Assembly (NCBI GenBank): GCA_045648025.1
Contig: JAZRNH010000045.1
Span: forward strand, 1-64,000
Length of the DNA stretch: 64,000 nt
Reading direction: 5' to 3'
Source: RGIG1681 sp045648025
GTDB taxonomy: Bacteria > Bacillota > Clostridia > Christensenellales > UBA1242
The notes below the pieces were generated by a model. That model was given only the letters and a program-made list of their open reading frames with translations. It did not search any database and had not been told where the DNA came from. Of this stretch, positions 46,701-53,400 are shown piece by piece (positions within the stretch are counted from its first letter, which is position 1; each line of letters opens with the position of its first letter). Made by a program: the position numbers and the translations under genes.

Positions 46701-47631
46701 AGAAGCTAAGAAGAACCTTCTTGAAAAATACTTTGCTGACAAGTTAGACAAAGCACTTAAGATGGTTCACAATGATTCAAAATATAGAGCAGATAGTGCA
46801 AAACTTGAAAGACTCAATGGTAGAAGAGTTGAAAGATCTTCAATTGATCACACAGGAACATCTGCAGTTCTTGCAAATGCAATGAAGACCGCAAACAGCT
46901 CAGTATATCAAACACTTACAAGAGATGTTAAATCTGCTAATGAAAAGGTAAATGCTGAAAAGTTTAACTTAGAGCAACTTACCAACCAACTTAGAGCTAT
47001 GCAATCAGCTCCAAGAACTCCTGCTAATATTGCTGAAATTGCAAATATTAACAGAGCAATTAAACAAGCACAAGTTAAACTTAACAACTTATCAAGAGTA
47101 TTAGATTCTGCTAAGAAGAAAAAGAAAGACTTTGAAAATGCATTTGCTTCATCACAAATTAAAGAAGCTAAGGCATCTAACCAAAATCTTGCTTATAACA
47201 CTTCTAAAGCTAGTGTTGTTAAGAAATATGAATTCCCAACAACTTCAGGTGGTAAGATTTCAGAAGGAACAGTTGAAGCTAAACAAGTTGAAATGCTTGT
47301 TTCTAAGTTCATTATGTCTTATAGACAAACTGTTCAATCAATGACTAAGACAGAAATCATTAAACAAAATGATGAACTCAAAGAATATGTTGATAGCTTA
47401 GCTAAGAAGTTCTCAGACGACTTCGGTAAGAACATGAGAGATACTCAAAAAGTTCGTGAAGAACTCACAAGAAGAATTAAACTTCTCAAAGAGTCTAATG
47501 CGAAGATGGATAGAGAACTTGCAGGTAAACTTGACGAATATCTTAAGAAGTTTGTTCAATCTGAAACCCAACTCAATTCTAAGCTTAGAGGCATGGGTAT
47601 AAAGGTTAGCGGAATTAAACTTAAAAAATAA
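34726..47631 (+). CDS. Giant VirB6/TrbL-like protein 1 with about 3,000-residue cytoplasmic tail
   Basis: The 4,301-residue protein opens with hydrophobic segments (about 24-62, 100-122 and 149-180). A polar, probably extracellular domain follows at about 184-1150. A cluster of helices at about 1155-1240 and 1260-1295 resembles the VirB6/TrbL core. The rest is predicted cytoplasmic: an Ala/Gln/Glu-rich helical stretch (about 1380-2890), five Gly/Ala-rich hydrophobic repeats (about 3100-3534) and a Lys-rich coiled-coil end. VirB6 proteins are normally about 300-400 residues. Start after TTTTGGGGGA. Its place between pilin and VirB4 genes supports the channel role; the tail has no known counterpart. 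Confidence 0.8.
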   Translation: MSFTSITLLASKLIGAQTLEPGGLAFGSPILWLLTWVWEGICLGIYNLVRWLLAIVDFMQYFIQKLIGLDYWLNRTYYTLEGAIEADLIFGFLYSETVQKVFRAMVAVFFALLIIFTIYAIIRQEWRYIMGKDFGNGTGNSKTLIFRESIKAIAIVLIFPIVLMIGVISANAILASLIKALNIDTSSTLGGQLFQIASQNAVKYEKYANGGERTSVSDEVTFYIDDDTKKYITMSSGSADATLVDRATTYEAFLEKISNATKYTVNTMFEEVNPSKESSFNGYCARLVRDGEPYYVMVKCSDDDNGTNGRYAMGYYLKNVLQVKVVTSEDSAGFGGADDFSNKIGTDGFISNFNLKECYSDDIADACYHTWNYASIYERTFEFEDAEDYLVTKSGNSIKVTMDGSTVSKIGEGPTSSELISALGLGVTNAKVMYNSDQISPYFDGGQHGVVQMQAEYMVMSEVVNYMAESNLRLYMLDITSDLIDWGGHGSYYVDSRWIGSDDSGNVKYSTLVDGGSTKTTLPFVISYNDNCNETEMGNVLYFGDKIANGNEIKGANYIMCLKVEGMKDNAGNMLNAKFIPLVNNKTFTDPSTGSQYNFKSNYYASNYRGVVLAKGLLDSGATNAYRGEPTYLVSGAKTEKDKIAGKDIPYYFDMETIGGFNQFVEDSGTVVMNGNTVEGLEVPLRAANYSYSVSKVSGATDHTYQIKKHTAEEDGTTTTTDQSVTEDIIRNLQINMKLSTGVVSIGSYAGQSVSYGSKVFYLFTHLKGAQAFYFVVSADSSNGQLQLYSYTANSTEVVDAANPNLLYYEYVDGDVWSVSSSTISSTSRFYKIMYDYKSSVGTPIELLDKVVDAQATPNYFDYSKYSNGKAVYTTVDMQSINESGFSKTLYVNGTFNTTSATLMNLGFDGEGVPAVRYADPYVPDYPSSNVHDKFEYRTDHSDSIQKSKMVRFYLYDFYNASVGGTIKKYDIDNDSSPISGSEKPTDEEWYFDIKLDSNGFSFPARESYLHLYNGKKYVATIYKVASKNEGDAITDIGDLDDYTTYILYDNQNYYNIDTQNKFTNDTEMKESYEDIEASAVITCTRGNRSYNFMALDFAFGGIIPWKARMHVEMFFNTLKREWKGHEFLINEGIQFDYFFEGKASLVTFYIPSKISYWIIIIASALMIKVLGTAIWGVIKRIYEITLYFIAAPAVAATIPLDEGQKFKTNIQGELIRKVLGTYGVMLGVNVFFILLYPVKTLSQIFTAEDIAVSNSYFLKNFFSFFSLDFKAKLLNMYVYILFVLVAFTMISSLPKMISQMIGAEDVHAQGEATKSAAKKNVQGAMDMASGKTLADGAGKAMKGIKEGNFLPGGVLAKKAVDAGKGAAGWIADKAKGGVPSEAGDEDEEKKDDESSREDEDPAAAEVQNAIDSKVSAATGGQFATYADVMANGTEEQKAAAEAAKTEAEADIAANGTEEQKAALTKMQAAEAEAETEEGKEPVDAATQEAQNQFNGSMEEVAANLNGDQGSMQASTVRNMAASGNAAVGSVVANVLATKGGGAEAVKAGDKAGMSTAVNAALNGADGKGGMMTADMKKQAVLSTMSADEQTAFNNMSEKQQQAELAKYDVQASVGEDGQVGLSVQKQGEEAKAVGAQVTNGIMGQIMSNPSNVSNAEINNAVAAADSGAEGSPIAGEIANLSKQNIATAIDFNAGGSDAIGEQIKTSILDNPDDPQNGAVLDRAVMAFLQEKGNEKVLKNFQKITGLSDDDMKDEQKVLANISAARQNGSLENMGINKSAYEGQVMGALQTAVQKGEFKMSAWNMFTTTNEQGAQAYIENIAAQNLTRNADEAAFEQEASEKIVAEMQAKSVLEQFGVDTDGMNSEQLAQAQTELETKMFLEKAGVDVSKMDAAQMAQAKEDLEQQKMFEAASKATGKQITSMEEFEKLSGTEQAAAQEAASNQMADIQKEVDGEVGAVKAQATGEMLFSTFAKNSEGKGEVVGQIVDAYLGMDEEGKAEQILMDANISAADINKLKLEGYSVEDIARASAAAKLMGGDGGIDSTIAALVQAKEDPDGYNKSVLEAMQSNGDKEALNKAYQKLGDGSVVGEDEIKDLTAKAASDSSFMAATLAQTMTVDAAEATSIEAKKEAILYNRQGADLDKTLQGLGIDTKGMTEEQKLAEFNKLDDSDIESIFTSLDPDQMRNGLAHSAAFAKSLEGVSAYEAQQLLQGKTKEEVFNGLREDTKHKKIIDEAMAAEDVSTEALMEEAGADTEARKVMAEAYNQRMRVVTEGDKTKARKDAEDELLLEEVEKMGFTREKNGTFKKVGEDGKVKTYKNINEVYASITDQKEVEKQTAAYLSDEITRNKKLRAARDAFLKENKGKNQDDFVQALISNDPEAAKHVAKAAGIARDQFTGVDSLNNIQAAKALGIDKIDLGAKRQEIARNLAMEDAKKNDATFESRIEEQTTRNIDNTNRRKLAQGYGEETMAIAAALQKDDPDIMNDAMALYQQKYKGQNFSDADEFTKAAFLAENFGDRLSQTERDKIHEQTVTSHNAVKGDYEAAIYTRLTENPERFREVFNELDSFDGNDDSDAVKERLKRNAIEKEYQKYGGKLDIAADPEKMSAGEKKRYDFNKGILQQEMRDNPEVVANLFRNSNIMGQDSMILEIAKSQGLNVSLENGEFSLDGAAISTADLKAKLDTEHINNFVNKNEATKDKLLSIGAQDMTKALDKETLEIKKTEAVLGSAFLRGQVADKVLKEQGIVDKTGALDEGKVRDLIKQMLTADGRGDKANDEFINAHFNELKTELSLHEITGDGTTVGKKDSTAFTAAMQTMQTDSNLFKSSLNRELTRVIDPSNYDPNTSAQSFFEQRSLSEFKTKDNQEIRNLHDAIDAYNTEGFVGFDGFGKAMRESVAKSDVTSTLKTLVLGNRADGQREGIVGAAEAAAKSWVGAAKRMVTFKAARSVVSTIKDYKQYKTHGDNMGFASYLKQKAGIDEFERDEKGKIKLDKRTGQAIRKKTYVTNADGSYKLDKNGNKIEMGGFRRFTKTSLHIANKFAENTGVGYFIKQQGKAKVLKYKALLQTADKVATGGIVGDLIAKKKAGEKIDWKSVGKRYAKHAGKAALVATAIAGPGLGLTAVGFTAYHAGKTFLNKTHSGKKFKDGTKKFLKSGYDIMFKAGMAYEDFKAGRIGIKDVKRGVRRFFTADKKVGEGGGAQIVKRVKQISKVGLAATAGILTVASGGTLIPALLAVGGAAATMKGGSAFLNKTAIGKHIRKATSLKSIKEHYTGGFTAKDGGKYKRHLATQITKTVVKTGLAATAGILTVASGGTLIPALLAAGGAAGTMFAGKSALNHTKIGKRFKKFEAEAIADPKKKWSSMKKSFVNYYTGGLQKGQKGYTSNIVKGITKSVAKTGLTATAGILTIASGGTFIPTMLATGGAMASIKAGKTFLNRTQMGRKFKKFGNLAFSDPKAAAAKAGRGFINFYTGGKKKGEKGFATNIVKGVGRTTLAATAGVLSLVSGGGFQAIALAAGGAIGASGKKGQSKVVSGYNAVVFKMTQKLPKMCSQYDNWNRVINNKITQVKNNKSMTRSERLKEIEKLESQKIFVEKPQNYYNMTIEQKNQFDLAQDKLKREAFTDVNLAKFVKNLDRVQRVKQPGDIDIPDILTHLSTPTKDRKQKHLEALHHARATMDRFHATAAMRNAERDYGEDFEKFAQTMLTKRQFFRMMYFYHIKSKKEYDALNDRQKAEERKNRENAIKAQLAQTERRLARKVARDNNVRPESYMRSRGLVGDIYRYSDGSKKFRDASAYKGSGLSDTAARIAQQTQRQSSVVAIQNQALNIDKMMQEFIKFNAEYKGTSADFAAAFKKEFEKYGPYAKKIYEKYAKSFRGLDVSLEKRPIAVQQRKIMEDLAQELSKCKQRATSNGMIPASKELNDLFVAKTFTNATTHAELKLHQQNAEELSRLLKLIKEQRKSISYDSLIKRIASTHLSDFEMSHPHIKGKSEEAKKNLLEKYFADKLDKALKMVHNDSKYRADSAKLERLNGRRVERSSIDHTGTSAVLANAMKTANSSVYQTLTRDVKSANEKVNAEKFNLEQLTNQLRAMQSAPRTPANIAEIANINRAIKQAQVKLNNLSRVLDSAKKKKKDFENAFASSQIKEAKASNQNLAYNTSKASVVKKYEFPTTSGGKISEGTVEAKQVEMLVSKFIMSYRQTVQSMTKTEIIKQNDELKEYVDSLAKKFSDDFGKNMRDTQKVREELTRRIKLLKESNAKMDRELAGKLDEYLKKFVQSETQLNSKLRGMGIKVSGIKLKK
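44023..45325 (+). repeat. Five Gly/Ala-rich hydrophobic repeats inside giant protein 1
   Basis: Copies begin near 44023 (diverged), 44350, 44602, 44887 and 45181, about 260-330 bases apart. The core is LAATAGILTVASGGTLIPA followed by LLAxGGAAxTM. After a linker, most copies continue with FLNKTxIGKxxKK and YYTGG. The middle three are nearly identical in protein and still similar in DNA. Confidence 0.85.
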
Positions 47632-47666
47632 GTCAAACACCTAATTTTACTTAATTAATCAATAAA

Positions 47667-47694
47667 ACTTTTGCCACTTTTTTGTGGCAAAAGT
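47667..47694 (+). terminator. Strong hairpin after giant gene 1
   Basis: ACTTTTGCCAC/GTGGCAAAAGT, perfect 11-bp stem with a TTTTTT loop. There is no T tract after it on the plus strand, so it may stabilise or separate transcripts rather than terminate them efficiently. Confidence 0.55.
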
Positions 47695-47704
47695 GGTTAT
47701 TGAT

Positions 47705-47733
47705 TTGCTAGAAATTTTTGTATGTTATATACT
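47705..47733 (+). promoter_or_regulatory. Promoter for virB4
   Basis: TTGCTA (47705-47710), a 17-base spacer and TATACT (47728-47733), 23 bases before the ATG. It lies directly after the hairpin. Confidence 0.55.
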
Positions 47734-47756
47734 ATAAATGAGGAGAAATTAAGACT

Positions 47757-50444
47757 ATGTCTAGAATGATTCCAAAATCAACGAAAGTTAAAGTTCAATT
47801 CTTTAAAGGGTTTAACTTTTCGGATATTTTTGTAGTTTTATTTGCATTAATTATAGTGGCTCTTGCGATGACCACTTCTTTTGGCATTATTGCAAAATTA
47901 GTTATTTCAGGTATTACAGTATTCATTACTGCGGCTATGTTTATGAGCTTTGAACCAGGTGTTAGGTTATATAAACAAGTTGGTGACTTATTCAAATTTT
48001 TGTTTGGTATTAACACATACAAAAAAATGAAAGGCAACTCAAAAAGCAATGTTAAACAACTTTTGCCTTATGTTGGTATTTTAGAGCAAGAATACGATGA
48101 AAAACATCAAATCGGTATCATCGACTATAAAGAATATTTTGGTGCTGCTATCGAGGTTAACTCTATTCAATTCCATATGCTTTCTGAACAAAGACAAAAT
48201 GCATATATTGAAACCCTTGAAAGTGCATTCAAAACAATTTCTGCAGAAGACCTTGGTGCGATTTATAAACTTCAAAGACCTATGGTTTTTGATAATTACA
48301 TCGACAACGAATGTAAAAAGAGAGAAGAAATTCTTGACTCAGTTCGTAACGGTTCAACAAATATTAACGAGGCTAGACCTAGACTTGAAATTGCCGAAGC
48401 TAGAATTAAGAACCTTGAAAACATGAATGTTGATAGTGAATTTCCTGTTTTTAAGGATCATATGTATATTGCTTTCTTCTGTACAAACATTAGAAACTTA
48501 ATTCAAGTTGTAAACTTCGTAGCAAGTTCAATTGAAAGTGGTTCTGGTGGTTCAATTGAACCAAAGATTCTTGATAGAAAACAAACTGCTATTTTCTTAA
48601 AGAGTTATTACACCACAAACTTTGACGAAAGAGAAATCAAAAACATCGATCCAAAAGATTTGATGGATTGGATTGCACCTGAAAAAGTTACATTTGGTAT
48701 TAAAAGCTGTACCATTGACGGTAATGCTTATGCCTTATATGAACTTTCAGACTATCCACTTGCAGTTCCTAATGCATGGGGAAGAGCATTCTTCTCAGTG
48801 CCTGGTGCAAGAATATGTGTAAAATTTAAACCTGTTGAACAAGGTGAATCTGAAAAGCGACTTGATAGAGCCATTATGGATATCAGAATGCAAGCATCAG
48901 AAGGTAGTACAAAAGCCTCTGCGGTTATGGAAACACAAACTCACCTTGACACACTTACTGAACTTATGCAATACATTAAACAAGGTTCAGAAATGCTCTT
49001 TGATACAAACATCTATATGATGATTGAAGCAGAGCAAAAGAAATCATTTAAAACACAAGTTATGAGAGCTGGTTTTAGAGTTTATGACCTTTTTGCAAAA
49101 CAAAAAGAAGCATTTACAAACTGTAACATTTCTCGAAGAATGACAATCACAAGATTCGAAAGAGGTATCAACTCATCATCACTTGCTGCTATATTCCCAT
49201 TTGTTTCGGATGCTATTCAAGACCCTAAAGGTTTCTATGTTGGTATGAACAGTGAACCTGTATTCTTGGACTTCTTCCAAAGAGACAAAGAAAGAATTAA
49301 CTCAAACATGGTTATCATGGGAAAATCTGGTTGCGGAAAGTCATTCTGTACCAAGTCAATCCTTGCTAACCTTGCTGCTGATAACAGTAAAATCTTTATT
49401 CTTGACCCTGAAAAAGAATATGATATTATTGCTAGAAACATGTATGGAAAAGTTATCGATGTAGGTTCTGCTAGAGAGGGTAGAATCAATCCGCTTCAAC
49501 CTAATGCTTCACAAGACGATGAAGATAGCGGCGGCGGAAATGTAGCTCTTGCCATGCACATGCAGTTCCTTGAAACCTTCTTTGGTATGATTCTTGATGG
49601 TATTACCATGGACGGTATGGAACTTTTGAACGAAGCTTTAAAAGAGCTTTATGCTAAATTTGGTATTAACAACTCAACCCAAATTGAAAAAGTTAAACCA
49701 GAACAATTCCCAATCATGCAAGACTTATATAACTATATTTGTGAAAAGCATGATAATGCTACTGACGACTATAACAGAAACAACTATAAGATTTTAAAAA
49801 TCTACTTAAACAAGTTTGCTGAAGGTGGTAGAAATGCTCAGCTCTGGAACGGCCCTTCAACAATTTCTTCAAAAGAAAACTTTATTGTATTTAACTTCCA
49901 ATCACTTCTTGCTAACAATGCGGGTGCGGTTGCAAATGCACAGATGCTTCTTATCATGAGATGGCTCAATAACGAAGTTATTAACAACAAAGACTATAAT
50001 GCAAAGTTCCACACAAACAGAAAAATCATCGTCGTTATCGACGAAGCCCATGTATTTATCGATCCAAAACAAACTGTTGCTCTTGACTTCATGCAACAAA
50101 TGGCTAAACGTATTCGTAAGTATGCGGGTTCACAAATTGTTATTACACAAAACATTAAAGACTTTACTGGTTCGCCTGAAATCGCTAGAAAATCAACTGC
50201 GATTATCAATGCTTGTCAGTATTCACTCATTTTCGCACTTGCTCCTCAAGATATGAATGACCTTGTTATTCTTTATGAAAAAGCAGGTAAGATTAATGAA
50301 AAAGAACAAGATACAATTACAACCAACCCTAGAGGAAGAGCATTCTTGATGACTTCAACATATTCAAGAACCAATGTAGATATCCTCGTTAACGACAGGG
50401 TTCGTAACTTGTTCGAAAAACTTAGAGATGACATAAAAGTATAA
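47757..50444 (+). CDS. virB4: VirB4-type ATPase with PrgI-like N-terminal membrane segment
   Basis: Energises assembly and transport of the type IV system at the inner membrane face. The 895-residue protein starts with two membrane helices (about residues 20-66), like the small PrgI/TcpE proteins that in other Gram-positive systems are separate genes. The VirB4 N-terminal domain follows, then the ATPase. Walker A is MGKSGCGKS near 523-531. Walker B is IIVVIDEAHVFID near 758-770, followed by MAKRIRKYAGSQIVITQNIKDF. RBS is TGAGGAGA. The next giant starts 25 bp after its stop, so those two are co-transcribed. Confidence 0.94.
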   Translation: MSRMIPKSTKVKVQFFKGFNFSDIFVVLFALIIVALAMTTSFGIIAKLVISGITVFITAAMFMSFEPGVRLYKQVGDLFKFLFGINTYKKMKGNSKSNVKQLLPYVGILEQEYDEKHQIGIIDYKEYFGAAIEVNSIQFHMLSEQRQNAYIETLESAFKTISAEDLGAIYKLQRPMVFDNYIDNECKKREEILDSVRNGSTNINEARPRLEIAEARIKNLENMNVDSEFPVFKDHMYIAFFCTNIRNLIQVVNFVASSIESGSGGSIEPKILDRKQTAIFLKSYYTTNFDEREIKNIDPKDLMDWIAPEKVTFGIKSCTIDGNAYALYELSDYPLAVPNAWGRAFFSVPGARICVKFKPVEQGESEKRLDRAIMDIRMQASEGSTKASAVMETQTHLDTLTELMQYIKQGSEMLFDTNIYMMIEAEQKKSFKTQVMRAGFRVYDLFAKQKEAFTNCNISRRMTITRFERGINSSSLAAIFPFVSDAIQDPKGFYVGMNSEPVFLDFFQRDKERINSNMVIMGKSGCGKSFCTKSILANLAADNSKIFILDPEKEYDIIARNMYGKVIDVGSAREGRINPLQPNASQDDEDSGGGNVALAMHMQFLETFFGMILDGITMDGMELLNEALKELYAKFGINNSTQIEKVKPEQFPIMQDLYNYICEKHDNATDDYNRNNYKILKIYLNKFAEGGRNAQLWNGPSTISSKENFIVFNFQSLLANNAGAVANAQMLLIMRWLNNEVINNKDYNAKFHTNRKIIVVIDEAHVFIDPKQTVALDFMQQMAKRIRKYAGSQIVITQNIKDFTGSPEIARKSTAIINACQYSLIFALAPQDMNDLVILYEKAGKINEKEQDTITTNPRGRAFLMTSTYSRTNVDILVNDRVRNLFEKLRDDIKV

Positions 50445-50469
50445 AAACAATAGGAGAAAGACTAGAGTT

Positions 50470-53400
50470 ATGGTTAGACTATTTACATTTTTAATAAGTA
50501 TATTTGAGTTTGAGCAGGGCTCTAGTTTTTTATCCATACCTTTATGGATAAAATTTATTGGAAGAGGTATTGCAAACTTATTCAGCCAAATTATGAACTT
50601 CATTCTCAAAATGGCTTGGGTAATCATCAAGTTTATGCTTGGTGTTATGGAAGCCTTTGAATATATGATTAATTCATTTATTGGCATTGATACTTCTGTT
50701 CAAGATATGTATGATTTTGTATATAATTCTGAAAACGGAATCAAACTTCTTGATGTACTTTCAACCTCACTTAAAGCTATGATGGCTTTGAGTATCGTAT
50801 TTTTAGTTATTTTCACAATTTTTGCTATGATTAAGCAAGAATATAACAATGCATTTAGCGGTGGCAAAAAAGGTAATGATAAAAAACCAATCATTACTGG
50901 TATGTTTAAGAAAATGTTGTATATTGTTTTACTTCCAATTACAATGATGTTCATCATTACTGGTGTTAACTCAATTTTAACCTCATTTTCAAGAGCTATG
51001 ACTGGCGGTGAAGATGTAACAATTGCAGCACAAGTGCTGTCAACATCAACATACGATTCAAACAAGTATCGTTATTATGCACAAGAAAATAAGAGAATTC
51101 CAATTATCATTAAGGCATATGATCCAAATCAATATGCTCCAGATGAAAACGAACTTCTTGCAGAAAAGATTAAATCGGTTGCAGTTCAAGATGTTTTAAA
51201 AACAACCGTTTCTAGTATGTCAAGTAAGAACTTACTTACATTTAACGAAAGTGTACAATACAAAAACAACAAATTATCAAATAGTGTTGAATATGGTCAA
51301 GGTGAATGGTATGAAACATTTATTTGTACTGCTGAGCAGTATCAAATTATGGCAGACTTCATCGATTATGCTCAAAAACATAATTTAAAATACTATATTA
51401 AACCTACTGATTCAGAAGATATCGATTGGAGATATGTTGATTCAGCAGTCTTCAATGCCAGTGATATATCATTAAAAATCAATTATCGTGATGCTAATGA
51501 TATGAACGGCGATGGCAAAAAAACAGACTCTTATACAGTTGAATTTTCAACAAGTTTTGAAGTTACTTCACCAATCTCAAATGCTATGGAAACAATCTTA
51601 GCACTTCTTGGTGTTGATAGCAAAAATGAAAAGTATTCTGAAAATATTTTCAAAACAATGGAAAGAGATGAAAACTATGTCAATGTTGTAAACTGGGCAA
51701 ATGAAAAAGTTTTGATAAAACTTTCAAATGACTTTGACTTAGATGACCCTTCAAATTGGACAAGAATGGACCAACTCATAATTTATGAGTATTACCATTT
51801 TTCTTCAAATAACACCTTCGGAAAGTATTCAATTGCTGACCTTGTTAAAGGTGTTGAACTTGAAGCAAGTCTTCTTGTATATCGTGAATATTATCCAGTT
51901 GGAAATGCTTACTCAGAAGAGAGAACTATTCCTTGTGTAAAGATCAATGGTTCATATTATAGAATTTGGCAAGATCCAGAAGATCAAAAGACTGATAAAT
52001 ATGGCAATATTTATTATGAACTTGAAGATTCTTTAACAGAAGAAGACACACTCAATTTCTTAAATAATGATTATTCATTAATTCAAGAAGTGGGAACTGA
52101 AACCGGAAAACTTAAACTTAGTGGTAACTTTGAAGCAAATGACCCAACCACTTGGGAATATTATGATCAAATTATTGTTTATGAATTCTATAAAGATTTA
52201 ACATCAAACAATAAACTTTATAGCTATAACTTCAATCAATTTAAAGAGGGTATTGAAGTTCCTGTTTATCAAATTACAAAGAGAAAATTCTCTGATAAAA
52301 CAGTTGCTGATAGAGTTGATGATGAAACCGGTTATTATCTCGAAATCAATGGCATCTATTATGAGGCTACCAAAAAAACTACTGGTAGTTCAAGTGATCC
52401 AGATTATGGAAAATGGTTCCTTAGTGATGCTACAATTGATTATTTAATAGAAGCAAATCCATTTAGTGATACATATTATTATAACTATGAAATCAACCTT
52501 GATGGTGTGACTGATGGTGAAGGTGAATTTAATGATATTTATGGTGATAAATATGGTATTAGCACCAGCTTAGAATCAACCAAAAAAGCAACAAACTTTA
52601 TTGTTGACAGAGATACAACAACAAGATATGTTGACTTCACACCACTTGATGAAAGTGATACTAATTTCTTAAAATACAGCAACTTCTCATTAATGCTTTC
52701 TAAAAACTTTGACCATAACGAAGTTGATACTTGGACTTTTAAAGATTATTTCATTTTCTATTTATATATTAACTATAACCAAATTGCTGGAAGACTCGGA
52801 CTAGAATCCCTTAAACTCACCGGTGTTAGTGGTGAAATCGGAACAATTGAACTTGAAGGAACATCTGCTACTAAGTATGTTTATAAAGTTAAATATGGTT
52901 CACACATCTTAACAACCGCAGATATTTATTGTGAACATTGTGGAAGATTCTACACAGAAGCTCAACTTGTTGATAGTAAATGTCCTACCTGTGACATTAG
53001 AATTGATGACCAAGCAGGAAGAACTCTTGATTTATGTTTATATCTTGATATTGATGGTATTAGAAAGATTTCTAATATGCTCATTAACAATACACTTGAT
53101 AGCACATATATCAAACAACACAACTATACAGATAAGGGTATTGGAAACACACTCTTTATTGATGTTGATTCAAATGATTTGGTTGTTGCAGACACAGAAG
53201 TTAGAGAGTTTAAACTCAGTGAAGGATTCAGCCAATTATATCCAAACAACTGGACCGTTTTAGATTATATTTTATATTCATTTAGCAACGAAGGTGTTAT
53301 TAATCAAATTCCAAAAGATGAGGCTGGAATTGAAAGTTATAAATACTCAGCTGTTGTTTATAAAATATTTGATGGCGAAGTTTTAAAAGATATAATGTAT

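Noticed and set aside
34726..47631. Giant protein 1 as a phage tail tape-measure protein
   Set aside because: The hydrophobic repeats and coiled coil fit, but there are no capsid, portal or tail genes nearby. The N-terminal helix order is shared with two paralogues that flank a VirB4 ATPase.
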